Positions 62,866 through 64,000 of a stretch of 64,000 nt of DNA are shown in pieces. Position 1 is the first letter of the stretch; the number at the start of each line of letters is the position of its first letter. Source of the DNA: Cryobacterium sp. PAMC25264. Lineage in GTDB: Bacteria; Actinomycetota; Actinomycetes; Actinomycetales; Microbacteriaceae. The position numbers were made by a program, and so were the translations under genes. The stretch covers positions 2,728,001 through 2,792,000 of the forward strand of contig NZ_CP080383.1 in the NCBI RefSeq assembly GCF_019443325.1. Reading direction: 5' to 3'. The notes beneath the pieces were generated by a model. That model was not told the DNA's origin, made no database searches, and worked only from the letters and a program-made list of their open reading frames with translations.

Positions 62866-63545
62866 TCAGGCGCCGGCCCAGAGGGTGTTGATGATGTCGT
62901 GGGTGTAGCCGTCGGGGCCGGCGTTCGTGTAGCGCGTGGCGAGCCAGACACCGCCGCGGAGGAAGTGTGACTCCCCACCAGCAGGCCGCTACTCTCGCTT
63001 TCAGTGAGGCAACGCAGCCCGCCGAGCTCCTCGTAGCATCCGTAACCAAGCTCGGCCAGCCGTTCGGTCACCGCCGTGCTCTGCTCCGGACTCAGCCACA
63101 CCATGCTCGTGTCGACACCGCTGCCCGATGGCCCGTCCGGGCTGGCCCACCGGCAGGTGAGGTGCTCGGAGGACGTGATCACGGCCACCAGATCCGGATC
63201 GTAGGCGCCGTCGCCCACGTCAGCGCCGGGTTGGGTGGTCCACTTGGGGTTGAGAACGAGGTCGCCGAAAGCCTGCTTCATGGCGGCGCTGTAGATCTCG
63301 GCGCAGGAGCTCGGTTGTGGAGTGCCCGGCGCGACGACCGCCTGTGAAGAGGAGACGGGCTCGGGGGCGGGCGACCCCGTCGGCACCGGGCGCGCACCCG
63401 AATCAAGGCCGGGGGTGTTCGCCGGCCGCGGCAGATTGACCACGTAAATAGCCGCGAACACGACGAACACCGTGACAATGCCGCCCAGGATGAGTAGCAC
63501 CCAGGTGCGGCCCGGGGTGATGGTGGGAGTTGCGTTCGAGGGCAT
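62866..63545 (-). pseudogene. Hypothetical anchored protein, frame break near its end (paralog 1)
   Basis: From ATG 63545 the protein has one membrane helix (residues 14-37, VLLILGGIVTVFVVFAAIYVV), a Pro/Ser linker, and a domain with paired Cys (PSSCAEIY, HLTCRWAS, GYGCYEEL, LRCLTES). As read, the frame breaks after SSGLLVG at 62973-62976. One more C on the plus strand gives GESHFLRGGVWLATRYT, as in the paralog at 63618, with a stop at 62866 and about 226 residues. It is extracytoplasmic with likely disulfides. Function unknown; position before pilB may hint at a pilus link. Confidence 0.65.
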
Positions 63546-63617
63546 CCGGCCTCCCTGTGCGCCTCGCGGAGGATTTTGCGCACAGCATAGCCCGGCCGGG
63601 GCAGAAGAGGCTGGTGG

Positions 63618-64000
63618 TTAGGCGCCGGCCCAGATCGTGCTGACCATGTCGAGGGTGTAACCGTCCGGTCCGGTGCTCACGTAATGCGTGGCCAGCCAGA
63701 TGCCGTCGCGCAGAAAGTGCGATTCACCCGCGAAGCCGTCGGCGTCTTTCGCGGTTTCGATGACGCAGCGGATGCCGCCGGCCTCTTCGTAGCAGTTCTG
63801 GCCGAGGGCGTTGAGGCGCTGGTGCACCGCCTCGGACTGCGCGGCCGTGACGAACACCACGTTTGTGGTGAGACCGCTATCGGAGCCGCCCCCTTCGGCG
63901 GCCCACGCGCAGGTGAGGTGCTCGTCGCCTTCGATGACCGTGGTGAGTTGAGCATCCGTCGTGCCGTACCGAGGCGGCAGGTCGGCAGCCTGAGTCCAGG
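63618..64000 (-). CDS. Hypothetical extracytoplasmic protein, C-terminal part (paralog 2, cut by window end)
   Basis: 127 codons of a longer gene are visible. The reading TVIEGDEHLTCAWAAEG, LGQNCYEEAGGIRCVIE, ESHFLRDGIWLATHYVST and LDMVSTIWAGA matches paralog 1 along its whole length, including the Cys residues. The start lies beyond 64000. The two genes stand 72 bp apart and arose by tandem duplication. Confidence 0.65.
   Translation of the reverse strand, partial: WTQAADLPPRYGTTDAQLTTVIEGDEHLTCAWAAEGGGSDSGLTTNVVFVTAAQSEAVHQRLNALGQNCYEEAGGIRCVIETAKDADGFAGESHFLRDGIWLATHYVSTGPDGYTLDMVSTIWAGA

Overview
The window is GC-rich actinobacterial DNA, most likely from a member of the Microbacteriaceae (Micrococcales). 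The signs are frequent GTG starts, ATGA/TGATG gene overlaps, a str operon of ordinary actinobacterial type, and scattered palindromes of the form GGTCGAGCYTGTCGARACC between genes. The family assignment is inference. Nearly every gene is on the minus strand; only the acyltransferase pair at 16975-19608 is on the plus strand. I saw no rRNA, tRNA or CRISPR array.

Layout. 1-5110: three nested IS21-family elements; the innermost (2114-4719) has exact ends and a 7-bp target duplication. 5358-14337: a lower-GC surface-polysaccharide locus (VanZ-like protein, Wzy-like polymerase, Wzx-like flippase, acetyltransferase, three glycosyltransferases, sugar-nucleotide epimerase). It is followed by a membrane-tethered glycoside hydrolase (14466-16607) and a divergent MBOAT/SGNH O-acetylation pair. 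19628-27421: a small antitoxin-like gene, a complete peptide ABC importer operon, a GNAT enzyme with a G-rich minisatellite, and an Lrp/AsnC regulator. 27763-32159: str operon rpsL-rpsG-fusA-tuf with a visible promoter and terminator. 32595-35403: a DUF559 protein, a hypothetical protein, a large palindrome cluster and YitT. 35480-49818: a type VII secretion-like locus with one EssC/EccC-type motor ATPase carrying an N-terminal FHA domain, a WXG100 protein, a larger substrate with a T7SS signal, a serine-hydrolase-like protein and several unknown membrane or soluble partners. 49936-62580: a full type IV pilus operon (pilB-pilT-pilC-pilA, minor pilins, pilD-pilM-pilN-pilO) whose PilT has a long repeat-bearing N-terminal extension. 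62866-64000: two tandem paralogous membrane-anchored or secreted proteins.

A striking feature of the sequence itself is a series of single-base gaps, nearly all in G or C runs, that break otherwise well conserved genes: istA copies, epimerase, peptide-binding protein, GNAT fusion, lipoprotein, T7SS substrate, essC (twice), pilT and the paralog at 62866. Adding one G or C at each site restores the expected protein. I read most of these as probable consensus errors rather than real pseudogenes. They are typed pseudogene here because the frame is broken as given.

Functionally the window groups cell-surface systems: polysaccharide assembly and O-acetylation, a type VII secretion-like export locus, and type IV pili. 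The core translation operon and a nutrient importer lie between them.
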